A stretch of 13,080 nucleotides of DNA from Pseudobutyrivibrio sp. (GTDB lineage: Bacteria; Bacillota_A; Clostridia; Lachnospirales; Lachnospiraceae), in contig JAILNO010000025.1 in NCBI GenBank assembly GCA_024691465.1, forward strand, positions 1-13,080, given 5' to 3'. The position numbers were made by a program, and so were the translations under genes. Below the pieces are notes generated by a model, which saw only the letters and a program-made list of their open reading frames with translations, was not told the origin of the DNA and did not search any database. Shown piece by piece: positions 7,250 through 13,080 of the stretch (the stretch's first letter is position 1; every line of letters begins with the position of its first letter).

Positions 7250-7503
7250 CTATAGATTCTTGTTTTTCATCTGAAAAACAGGAATCGTCTCTGACCAACT
7301 TTTACATGTAATGGAAAAGTTGTCCTGCGAAGCAGGATTCTTGCGGGAGTTTTCATTATTTTCCCGCAAGAAGTCATGACTTCTTGTGGGCAACTTAAGG
7401 AAAATGCCCACAAGAACTTGGCTTTGCCAAGCAATATTTTCTTTCAGAAAATATTGGTCTGTGTCCGGTTTTTGATTTTCTGATGAAAATCAAAAACCTA
7501 TAG
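7250..7503. repeat. 254-bp hairpin-array element with overall twofold symmetry
   Basis: No open reading frame fills this stretch; it is almost entirely inverted repeats. In order: 7255-7269 with 7272-7286 (14 of 15 pairs); 7293-7303 with 7315-7324 (one bulge); 7323-7328 with 7332-7337; 7338-7348 with 7362-7372 (11 of 11); a perfect 18-bp palindrome AAGAAGTCATGACTTCTT at 7368-7385; 7381-7392 with 7405-7416 (12 of 12); 7417-7422 with 7426-7431; 7433-7442 with 7446-7455 (10 of 10); 7467-7480 with 7485-7498 (14 of 14). The whole is also a diverged inverted duplication. The plus strand of 7250-7376 and the minus strand of 7503-7377 are both 127 bases, both begin CTATAG and both end AAGAAGTCA. They share a G-A-C-C-A-A stretch after the first hairpin and TTCTTG-x-GGG in the fourth. 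It occupies most of the mbl/purM gap. No transposase is nearby. It could be a MITE- or BIME-like repeat, a structured RNA in the purM leader, or a DNA-level element; I do not recognise it. Confidence 0.85.
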
Positions 7504-7539
7504 ATTATTAATCAACTATAAGATTTAAAGGAGAGAAAC

Positions 7540-8565
7540 ATGGATTACAAGAGTTCAGGAGTTGATATCGAGGCAGGTTATGAGTCAGTAGAGCTCATGA
7601 AGAAGTTTGTTAAGGGTACTATGAGACCAGAGGTACTTGGCGGACTTGGTGGTTTTTCGGGAGCATTTGACTTAAGTGCTATCAAGAATATGGATGAGCC
7701 AGTCCTTCTGTCTGGTACAGATGGTTGTGGCACTAAGGTTAAGCTTGCCTTCCTTATGGACAAGCACGATACAATCGGTATCGATGCAGTTGCAATGTGT
7801 GTTAACGATGTAGCATGCGCTGGTGGCGAGCCACTATTTTTCCTTGATTATATTGCATGCGGTAAGAATATCCCTGAGAAGATTGCCACAATCGTTAGTG
7901 GTGTAGCTGAGGGATGTAAGCAGTCTGGCTGCGCACTTGTAGGTGGTGAGACAGCTGAGCACCCAGGCCTTATGCCTGAGGAAGAGTACGATCTTGCTGG
8001 ATTTGCAGTAGGCATCGTTGATAAGAAGGATATTATCACAGGTGCTGATCTTAAGGATGGGGATGTCCTCATCGGTATGGCATCTACTGGTGTTCATTCT
8101 AATGGTTTCTCTCTTGTTCGTAAGATTTTCGATATGACTAAAGAAAGTCTTGATAAATATTATGATGAATTAGGTTGCACTCTCGGCGAGGCACTTATTG
8201 CTCCTACACGTATCTATGTTAAGGCTCTCAAGGCTGTTAAGGATGCAGGTGTTAGAGTTAAGGCTTGCTCACATATTACAGGTGGTGGCTTCTATGAGAA
8301 TATTCCACGTATGCTTCCAGAGGGCAAGCGTGCAGTAGTTGAGAAGGATTCTTATGAGGTTCCTGCTATCTTTAAGCTCATGGCTAGAGAGGGTAATGTA
8401 TCAGAGCAGATGATGTACAACACCTACAATATGGGTATTGGTATGATTGTTGCAGTTGATCCCGCTGATGTAGATAAAACCATGGAGGCTATGCGCTCTG
8501 CTGGAGATACTCCTTATGTAGTTGGTAAGATTGTAGACGGCGACAAGGGTGTAGACTTAGTTTAG
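7540..8565 (+). CDS. purM: Phosphoribosylformylglycinamidine cyclo-ligase (AIR synthetase)
   Basis: A 341-residue cytoplasmic enzyme of de novo purine synthesis that closes formylglycinamidine ribonucleotide to aminoimidazole ribonucleotide using ATP. Conserved segments are in order: DGCGTK (61-66; the family usually has DGVGTK), CVNDVACAGGEPLFFLDY (87-104), LVGGETAEHPG (133-143), STGVHSNGFSLVR (182-194), HITGGGFYENIPR (245-257) and TYNMGIGM (295-302). Length is normal. The ATG at 7540 follows AAAGGAGAG (7527-7535) at proper spacing. It is first in purM-purN-purD, with purN starting eight bases after its stop. No clear sigma-A promoter lies in the short gap between the 254-bp hairpin element and the gene, so the element may be transcribed as part of its leader. 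Confidence 0.97.
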   Translation: MDYKSSGVDIEAGYESVELMKKFVKGTMRPEVLGGLGGFSGAFDLSAIKNMDEPVLLSGTDGCGTKVKLAFLMDKHDTIGIDAVAMCVNDVACAGGEPLFFLDYIACGKNIPEKIATIVSGVAEGCKQSGCALVGGETAEHPGLMPEEEYDLAGFAVGIVDKKDIITGADLKDGDVLIGMASTGVHSNGFSLVRKIFDMTKESLDKYYDELGCTLGEALIAPTRIYVKALKAVKDAGVRVKACSHITGGGFYENIPRMLPEGKRAVVEKDSYEVPAIFKLMAREGNVSEQMMYNTYNMGIGMIVAVDPADVDKTMEAMRSAGDTPYVVGKIVDGDKGVDLV

Positions 8566-8573
8566 GAGTAGAG

Positions 8574-9197
8574 ATGAAGATTGCAGTATGCGTATCTGGA
8601 GGTGGAACTAATCTCCAGGCTATTATAGATAAGATTAATTCTGGTGAGATTCACAATACTGAGATAGCTGTAGTAATAGCTAACAATAAGAATGCTTATG
8701 CACTAGAGCGAGCTAAGATGGCAGGCATCGAAGGTATCTGCGTAAGCCCTAAGGATTATGCTACACGTGATGAGTTCAATAGAGCCTTCCTTGAGAAGCT
8801 CAATTCATATCATGTGGATCTGGTGGTATTAGCTGGATTCTTGGTGGTTATTCCTGAGGAGATGATTAAGCAGTATCGCAACAGGATTATCAATATCCAC
8901 CCATCCCTTATACCTAGCTTCTGTGGCACAGGCTATTATGGTCTCAAGGTACATGAGGGAGTACTAGCACGTGGGGTAAAAGTAACTGGCGCCACATGTC
9001 ACTTTGTAGATGAAGGTACAGACACAGGCCCTATTATCTTACAGAAGGCGGTTGAGGTACAGGATGATGACACACCTGAGGTTCTGCAGCGCCGCGTAAT
9101 GGAAGAGGCTGAGTGGATTATTATGCCACGAGCTATTGACCTGATTGCCAGAGGTTGCGTATCAGTGGTGGATGGTAGAACAGTGATATCAGAATAG
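8574..9197 (+). CDS. purN: Phosphoribosylglycinamide formyltransferase
   Basis: A 207-residue enzyme that transfers a formyl group from 10-formyltetrahydrofolate to glycinamide ribonucleotide, the third step of purine synthesis. The N-terminal phosphate-binding loop is VSGGGTNLQAI (7-17). The catalytic triad is present: N107 and H109 in INIHPSLIP (106-114) and D150 in DEGTDTGPI (146-154). The segment SFCGTGYYGLKVHE (115-128) is the substrate-side loop in the form common in clostridia. It is translationally close to purM: the ribosome-binding site AGGAG overlaps the purM stop codon, and the ATG follows eight bases after that stop. This suggests coupled translation. Confidence 0.96.
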   Translation: MKIAVCVSGGGTNLQAIIDKINSGEIHNTEIAVVIANNKNAYALERAKMAGIEGICVSPKDYATRDEFNRAFLEKLNSYHVDLVVLAGFLVVIPEEMIKQYRNRIINIHPSLIPSFCGTGYYGLKVHEGVLARGVKVTGATCHFVDEGTDTGPIILQKAVEVQDDDTPEVLQRRVMEEAEWIIMPRAIDLIARGCVSVVDGRTVISE

Positions 9198-9220
9198 TAA
9201 CTATTAGGAGGATAATTATT

Positions 9221-10486
9221 ATGAAGGTTCTTATAGTAGGTAGCGGCGGCCGTGAGCATGCCATCGCCCTTGCAGTTTCTAAGAGCAAGAGAGTTGATAA
9301 GATATATTGCGCACCAGGCAATGCAGGTATTGCTGAGCTTGCAGAGTGCGTTGATATTAAGGCTATGGAGTTCGATAAGCTGGTAGCTTTTGCCAAGGAG
9401 CAGTCTATCGATCTCACCATTATCGGTATGGATGATCCACTAGTAGGTGGAATCGTAGATAAGTTTGAGGAGGCTGGCTTACGTTGCTTCGGCCCTAAGA
9501 AGAATGCAGCTATCCTTGAGGGTTCTAAGGCTTTCTCTAAGGATCTTATGAAGAAGTACCATATTCCTACAGCAGGTTATGAGAACTTCACAGATGCAGA
9601 TGCAGCTCTTAAGTATCTTGAGACCTGCAAGTATCCAATCGTACTTAAGGCTGACGGCCTGGCTCTGGGTAAGGGAGTACTTATCTGTGAGACACACGAG
9701 GATGCAGTGGCAGGTGTTGCTGAGATTATGCAGGATAAGAAGTTCGGCGATGCTGGTAATACCATGGTAGTAGAGGAGTTTATGACAGGTCGTGAGGTAT
9801 CAGTTCTCTCCTTCGTAGATGGCAATACAGTCAAGATTATGTCATCAGCACAGGATCACAAGCGCGCTGGAGATGGTGACACAGGCCTTAACACTGGTGG
9901 TATGGGTAACTTTTCTCCATCACCATTCTTTACCAAGGAGGTTGAGGAGTTCTGTCAGAAGAATATCTTCCAGCCTACAGTTGATGCCATGAAGGCAGAG
10001 GGTAGAGAGTTCAAGGGAGTTATCTTCTTCGGCCTCATGCTTACAGAAGAGGGCCCTAAGGTGTTAGAGTACAATGCACGTTTCGGAGACCCAGAGGCTC
10101 AGGTAGTTCTTCCACGTCTTGAGAATGATGTAATCGATGTGATGGAAGCTTGTATCGACGGCAGATTAGATGAGATAAATCTCAAGTTCTCTAATCAGGC
10201 CGCAGTATGCGTAGTACTCGCTTCTGATGGTTATCCAGTTTCTTATAAGAAGGGATTTCCTATTACAGGATTTGATAAGTTCAATAACAAGGATTACTAT
10301 TGCTTCCACGCTGGAACAGCCTTCAATGACAAGGGTGAGATAGTTACAAACGGTGGCCGTGTCCTTGGTATTACAGCTCTAGGAGATACACTTGTTGAGG
10401 CTCGTGCTAAGGCATATGAGGCTACAGAGTGGATTGATTTTGAAAATAAATATATGAGACACGATATTGCAAATGCAATATTATAA
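9221..10486 (+). CDS. purD: Phosphoribosylamine-glycine ligase (GAR synthetase)
   Basis: A 421-residue ATP-grasp enzyme joining glycine to phosphoribosylamine, the second step of purine synthesis and the supplier of PurN's substrate. Visible motifs: GSGGREHA (7-14), the ATP-grasp lysine region KADGLALGKGV (143-153), NTGGMGNFSPSP (224-235) and EYNARFGDPEAQVVLPRL (283-300), which binds metal and phosphate. The segment normally reading GPExPLVxGIVD is GMDDPLVGGIVD here (69-80), a divergence at a usually conserved spot. A perfect AGGAGG lies upstream of the ATG, 23 bp after purN. The purH gene that often sits between purN and purD in Firmicutes is absent. No terminator follows directly, so transcripts probably continue into the small gene at 10571. 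Confidence 0.97.
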   Translation: MKVLIVGSGGREHAIALAVSKSKRVDKIYCAPGNAGIAELAECVDIKAMEFDKLVAFAKEQSIDLTIIGMDDPLVGGIVDKFEEAGLRCFGPKKNAAILEGSKAFSKDLMKKYHIPTAGYENFTDADAALKYLETCKYPIVLKADGLALGKGVLICETHEDAVAGVAEIMQDKKFGDAGNTMVVEEFMTGREVSVLSFVDGNTVKIMSSAQDHKRAGDGDTGLNTGGMGNFSPSPFFTKEVEEFCQKNIFQPTVDAMKAEGREFKGVIFFGLMLTEEGPKVLEYNARFGDPEAQVVLPRLENDVIDVMEACIDGRLDEINLKFSNQAAVCVVLASDGYPVSYKKGFPITGFDKFNNKDYYCFHAGTAFNDKGEIVTNGGRVLGITALGDTLVEARAKAYEATEWIDFENKYMRHDIANAIL

Positions 10487-10492
10487 TTTTAA

Positions 10493-10521
10493 TTGTGTAT
10501 TATCATAAAATGTTATAGAAT
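10493..10521 (+). promoter_or_regulatory. Possible promoter of the small CxxC gene
   Basis: TTGTGT (10493-10498), 17 bases and TAGAAT (10516-10521) predict a start near 10528. The same -35 hexamer and spacing occur at the HD-GYP promoter. Transcripts from here would lack most of the anti-SD strand at 10521-10528, unlike read-through from purD. Confidence 0.45.
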
Positions 10522-10565
10522 ACTCCTTGAGGGTAATTTACCACCCTTTATATAACTAAGGAGTA
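10521..10565 (+). promoter_or_regulatory. Stem that masks the ribosome-binding site of the small CxxC gene
   Basis: TACTCCTT (10521-10528) is fully complementary to AAGGAGTA (10558-10565), which contains the Shine-Dalgarno of the gene at 10571. Inside lies a second small hairpin, AGGGT (10530-10534) with ACCCT (10543-10547) and an eight-base loop. There is no T-run after it, so it is not a terminator. In RNA read through from purD it could lower translation of the small gene. Confidence 0.5.
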
Positions 10566-10570
10566 ATGTT

Positions 10571-10723
10571 ATGGCTTTATACATGTACGTGTGCGAGAGG
10601 TGTCATAAGAAGATATATTTAAATATGAGCGATATGAGGCTATTCATAGCAGGCGGCAGGAGACATGTCTGTCCGACCTGCATGAAGAAGCTACAATCAT
10701 TAGTAAAAAGTGATGTACGATAA
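10571..10723 (+). CDS. Small zinc-ribbon-like protein, two CxxC motifs (50 aa)
   Basis: A 50-residue basic protein beginning MALYMYVCERCHKKIYL. Cysteines at 8, 11, 34 and 37 form C-x2-C-x22-C-x2-C (VCERC and VCPTC), the layout of a small zinc ribbon; metal binding is inferred. There is no signal peptide or membrane segment. Evidence that it is a gene: AAGGAG (10558-10563) sits seven bases before the ATG, the cysteine pairs are symmetric, and its stop codon lies in the loop of a perfect terminator. It follows purD by 84 bp on the same strand and may be co-transcribed with it or use its own promoter at 10493-10521. I do not recognise a named family. Small zinc ribbons may bind nucleic acid or act as regulators, but no function can be assigned. 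Confidence 0.78.
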   Translation: MALYMYVCERCHKKIYLNMSDMRLFIAGGRRHVCPTCMKKLQSLVKSDVR

Positions 10724-10736
10724 GTACATCACTTTT
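10706..10736. terminator. Bidirectional Rho-independent terminator
   Basis: A perfect 13-bp stem (10706-10718 with 10724-10736, AAAAGTGATGTAC/GTACATCACTTTT) with a five-base loop that contains the stop codon of the small gene. The plus strand continues TTTTATTTG after the stem, and the minus strand TTTTTACT. It can therefore end both the pur/small-gene unit and the convergent fliB unit, whose stop is at 10743. Confidence 0.9.
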
Positions 10737-10742
10737 ATTTGT

Positions 10743-11768
10743 TTAATTAAGTTCGTTTTCAAAGAATTCTATCAAGGAATTAACATTAATATCAGAATGC
10801 TCTACCTCTCTAGAATATAGGTAGATAATCTCATTAAGTGGTGTATCCCCATGGGCATCACTAATCATCATAATCCAGATAGTGCTCATGACAGCAATCA
10901 TGGCACTGGCATATATCTGGCCGTCATATATGCTCCCACAGAAGTAAGTGAATAATAATGACTTGAGTATCTTCTCATAGATAATTGAGCTGTGGGAATC
11001 AGGGCAAGTTATATCATGTCCAATCCAGTAATCTCTAGTTGTCATGATATCTTTAGTCCAGGCATCCTCCAGTACTTCCATATCAAGGAGCACATCCAGT
11101 GACTTGATACAGTACTCGGAGGAGAAAGTGACGCTAGAGTCAAGTATGCTTGAGTCTATAGCTACTGAATCCATGCTGAATATATCACCCTCATCATATA
11201 ATTCCTGAAGCTTAAGGGCGGCCTGCTTAATGATAAGCAGACGCTTAAGGAGTGGCAAGCTGTGGTCTGATGCCACCTTAAACAACCTATCTCTACTGTA
11301 TTCTAATTTATCAAAAATCAGGAAATCGAAATCCTCGAATTCCTCTGGTGAGTCTAGCTCATCATCTGACGATTCCTCAATAGTGAAATCATAATCAGGC
11401 TCTAGGAGCATGCGAACTGCTTCAGGGCAGGATAGGGATAGTGAATACTCTCGGATATCCTGAAATTCCTCAGTGTGTCTAGGATATAGTCTGCAAGTGT
11501 CACATAGATAATCCTCTCCTAGTGTGGATTGTAGATCGCATAGCCCATTGTCATTAAGCATGCTGCACCTGGTATTATGCTGTCTGAAGGAGCTCTCTTT
11601 ATAATCTATAGAGTCAGCCAGGCGACTTGAGAAATCACCAGTTACCTCCTGATATCTAAAGAGGCTGTCTTCATCAATCATAATCTGCCAACCGATGCAG
11701 CAGCTCTTAGGACACTTGTCTGCAATACATTTAAAGGAATCGTAATCCTTTTGCTTTCTGTAAATCAA
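10743..11768 (-). CDS. fliB: FliB-type flagellin lysine-N-methylase
   Basis: A 341-residue cytoplasmic protein of the cysteine-cluster family that includes FliB, which methylates lysines of flagellin with S-adenosylmethionine and is thought to use an iron-sulfur cluster. The N-terminus has C14, C19, C23 and C24 (KCPKSCCIGWQIMID), then C68, C77, C89 and C92 (LCDTCRLYPRH) and C114 in SLSCPEA, all in the family order. Residues 132-147 form a very acidic insert. The C-terminal two thirds are helical and poorly conserved. The start is TTG at 11768: AGGAG lies eight bases upstream, an in-frame stop directly precedes it, and the first ATG codon would fall after the first cysteine cluster. It lies 16 bp after a symporter gene, so the two are probably co-transcribed. 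The family call is firm; flagellin as substrate is inferred. Confidence 0.82.
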   Translation of the reverse strand: MIYRKQKDYDSFKCIADKCPKSCCIGWQIMIDEDSLFRYQEVTGDFSSRLADSIDYKESSFRQHNTRCSMLNDNGLCDLQSTLGEDYLCDTCRLYPRHTEEFQDIREYSLSLSCPEAVRMLLEPDYDFTIEESSDDELDSPEEFEDFDFLIFDKLEYSRDRLFKVASDHSLPLLKRLLIIKQAALKLQELYDEGDIFSMDSVAIDSSILDSSVTFSSEYCIKSLDVLLDMEVLEDAWTKDIMTTRDYWIGHDITCPDSHSSIIYEKILKSLLFTYFCGSIYDGQIYASAMIAVMSTIWIMMISDAHGDTPLNEIIYLYSREVEHSDINVNSLIEFFENELN

Positions 11769-11784
11769 TTAAATATCTCCTGGG

Positions 11785-13080
11785 TTAGTTAGTTGCTTTC
11801 TCATCCCAGACTGGCACATCTACTCCCACTACCTTGGAAGTGAAAGGTGTACCGTCGCCTTTCTCGTAATGAAGCTGAGCCTTCTTAACATACTTGAAGC
11901 CTATGTATAGAAGTGGAATGTTGCAGTAAGCGATTAGTATGTTGGCGAAATCTGATAGATCCCAGAGAGCGCCTAAGTCCATACCAACGATAGATGTTAG
12001 CATACCAAAGGAGATTACTGCAATATCGATTATACGAATCACATTAATAAATACAGCACTCTTGCTGATACGGTTGGCACATATCTCGGAGAAAGACATG
12101 AAGCCAAGTAAGCATGTGAAGGCGAACAGACCGAAGCAAAGTGAGATAAGTAAAGTTACGATGCTATTGAAGGCTGTGCCTGGAGTAAGCTCTGCTACAG
12201 AAGCAAGATACTTAGGAAGCTTGCCGAGGTCGAACCAGGCTGCACCAGCATCAGTGAGCCATACTCTACCCATTATTACTACGAAGGCTGTAAGTGTACA
12301 GATTACGATGGTATCTAGGAATACACCGATGGCCTGAACGCAACCCTGATCACAAGGATGGTTGGCATCAGATGCAGCAGCTGGCATGGTGATGGTACCT
12401 TGACCAGCTTCGTTAGACATGAGTCCACGCTTAACACCCTGCATGAGAGCTATACCGAAGGCTCCACCGAACACTGCTTCAGGCTTGAAGGCCTCGGTAA
12501 ATACAGCGTAGAAGAACCATGGAATACGTGTGAAATTAATAAGAATAAGTAATATAACAGTAACCACATATACGATGGCCATGATAGGAACAAGTACATC
12601 TGTAACCTTGGAAATCTTCTTAGTTCCACCGAAAGATACAGCCACTGTAGCTACGATTACTACTACAAACCCAATCCAGTATATGGCGTGGGTAGTAGGA
12701 AGCTCAGTGCCGCTTACAATGCTGGCTATCTGTCCCATGGCAGATACAGTGTTAAATCCCTGAGCAGGGAAACAGAGTATCGCATATACGATATACATCA
12801 ATGATAGAATTACACCTACGATGGCTGAGTTCTTAAGAAGGCGACGACCGTAGAAAGCCATACCACCGATGTACTCGTCGTTTTTCTTCTCCTTAAATAT
12901 CTGTGAGAGTGTGGACTCCACGAAGGCTGTAGCCATTCCGAAGAATGCTGAGATCCACATCCATAGTAATGCTCCAGGTCCACCTACGGATACGGCGCCT
13001 GTTACACCCAAGATATTGCCAGGACCTACGCGCATGGCAGTGGATAAGAAGAATGATGCCAGTGGTGAAATACCAGTCTT
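11785..13080 (-). CDS. Sodium:alanine/glycine symporter, AGCS family (5' end outside window)
   Basis: An inner-membrane secondary transporter that imports alanine, glycine or a related amino acid with sodium. The reading frame stays open to the right window edge, so 431 C-terminal residues are seen and roughly 40-60 are missing; the ATG at 13035 is internal. Family signatures: STAMRVGPGNILGVTGAVSV (visible residues 13-32, the conserved G-x-G-N-x-x-G-V region; the first G-x-G is GPG here), NEAGQGT (223-229) and HPCDQGCVQAIGVFLDT (241-257) leading into ICTLTAF. Around nine hydrophobic membrane segments are visible. The C-terminus is hydrophilic. The next gene downstream is the FliB-type methylase, only 16 bp away. 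Substrate among small amino acids cannot be told from sequence. Confidence 0.9.
   Translation of the reverse strand, partial: KTGISPLASFFLSTAMRVGPGNILGVTGAVSVGGPGALLWMWISAFFGMATAFVESTLSQIFKEKKNDEYIGGMAFYGRRLLKNSAIVGVILSLMYIVYAILCFPAQGFNTVSAMGQIASIVSGTELPTTHAIYWIGFVVVIVATVAVSFGGTKKISKVTDVLVPIMAIVYVVTVILLILINFTRIPWFFYAVFTEAFKPEAVFGGAFGIALMQGVKRGLMSNEAGQGTITMPAAASDANHPCDQGCVQAIGVFLDTIVICTLTAFVVIMGRVWLTDAGAAWFDLGKLPKYLASVAELTPGTAFNSIVTLLISLCFGLFAFTCLLGFMSFSEICANRISKSAVFINVIRIIDIAVISFGMLTSIVGMDLGALWDLSDFANILIAYCNIPLLYIGFKYVKKAQLHYEKGDGTPFTSKVVGVDVPVWDEKATN

Noticed and set aside
7250..7503. CRISPR array
   Set aside because: The repeats are inverted and unequal in length, with no constant direct repeat or regular spacers and no cas gene nearby.
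7250..7506. Nine-base direct repeat CTATAGATT (7250-7258 and 7498-7506) as a target-site duplication
   Set aside because: CTATAG is self-complementary and the twofold-symmetry reading accounts for it better: both halves begin with it. On that reading ATT is inside the element on the left and outside on the right.
10521..10565. Terminator of the purMND operon
   Set aside because: The stem is not followed by a T-run and contains the next gene's ribosome-binding site.
11939..12337. 132-codon frame on the plus strand
   Set aside because: Antisense to the clearly coding symporter, with no ribosome-binding site or recognisable domain; a shadow frame.
13033..13035. ATG as the true start of the symporter
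   Set aside because: The frame continues open to the window edge with family-like residues, and the conserved G-P-G-N segment would be almost at the N-terminus.

Overview
The window is a low-to-moderate G+C chromosomal segment of a flagellated Gram-positive anaerobe, most likely a Lachnospiraceae member (Butyrivibrio/Pseudobutyrivibrio/Lachnospira/Roseburia type). This is inferred from the proteins: a clostridial FliB-type flagellin methylase, an mbl-flhO-flhP gene order as in Firmicutes, RecD2, an HD-GYP protein, strong AGGAGG ribosome-binding sites and sigma-A/sigma-D style promoters. No transposase, phage gene, tRNA, rRNA or CRISPR array was seen.

Layout. Bases 1-155 (minus) hold the start of metK, with its promoter at 208-236. 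A divergent gene at 367-1488 (plus) encodes an HD-GYP cyclic-di-GMP phosphodiesterase-type protein with a Pro/Glu/Ala linker. It meets recD2 (1472-3709, minus) tail to tail with a 17-bp overlap. A minus-strand block at 3821-7129 reads, in transcription order, mbl (MreB-like), flhO/flgF, flhP/flgG and a flgJ-type rod protein. A hairpin terminator followed directly by a sigma-D-like promoter separates mbl from the rod genes, and another terminator follows flgJ. recD2 has its own candidate promoter, which sits so close to the ATG that its mRNA may be leaderless.

The 410-bp mbl/purM divergent intergenic region carries the mbl promoter and a remarkable 254-bp element (7250-7503). It is made of consecutive hairpins arranged as two inverted 127-bp halves around a perfect central palindrome. 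The halves differ in sequence, but each keeps its own hairpins. It encodes no protein and is the strongest candidate here for something undescribed.

Bases 7540-10486 (plus) are purM-purN-purD of de novo IMP synthesis, followed by a 50-residue CxxC/CxxC protein (10571-10723) whose ribosome-binding site can be masked by an upstream anti-SD sequence. A bidirectional terminator (10706-10736) closes this unit and the convergent minus-strand unit. That unit has an AGCS-family sodium:amino-acid symporter (11785-13080, start outside the window) followed 16 bp later by a FliB-type flagellin lysine-N-methylase with a TTG start.

The window therefore mixes housekeeping genes (SAM synthesis, purine synthesis, cell shape, DNA repair) with motility genes (rod assembly, flagellin methylation, probable c-di-GMP turnover).
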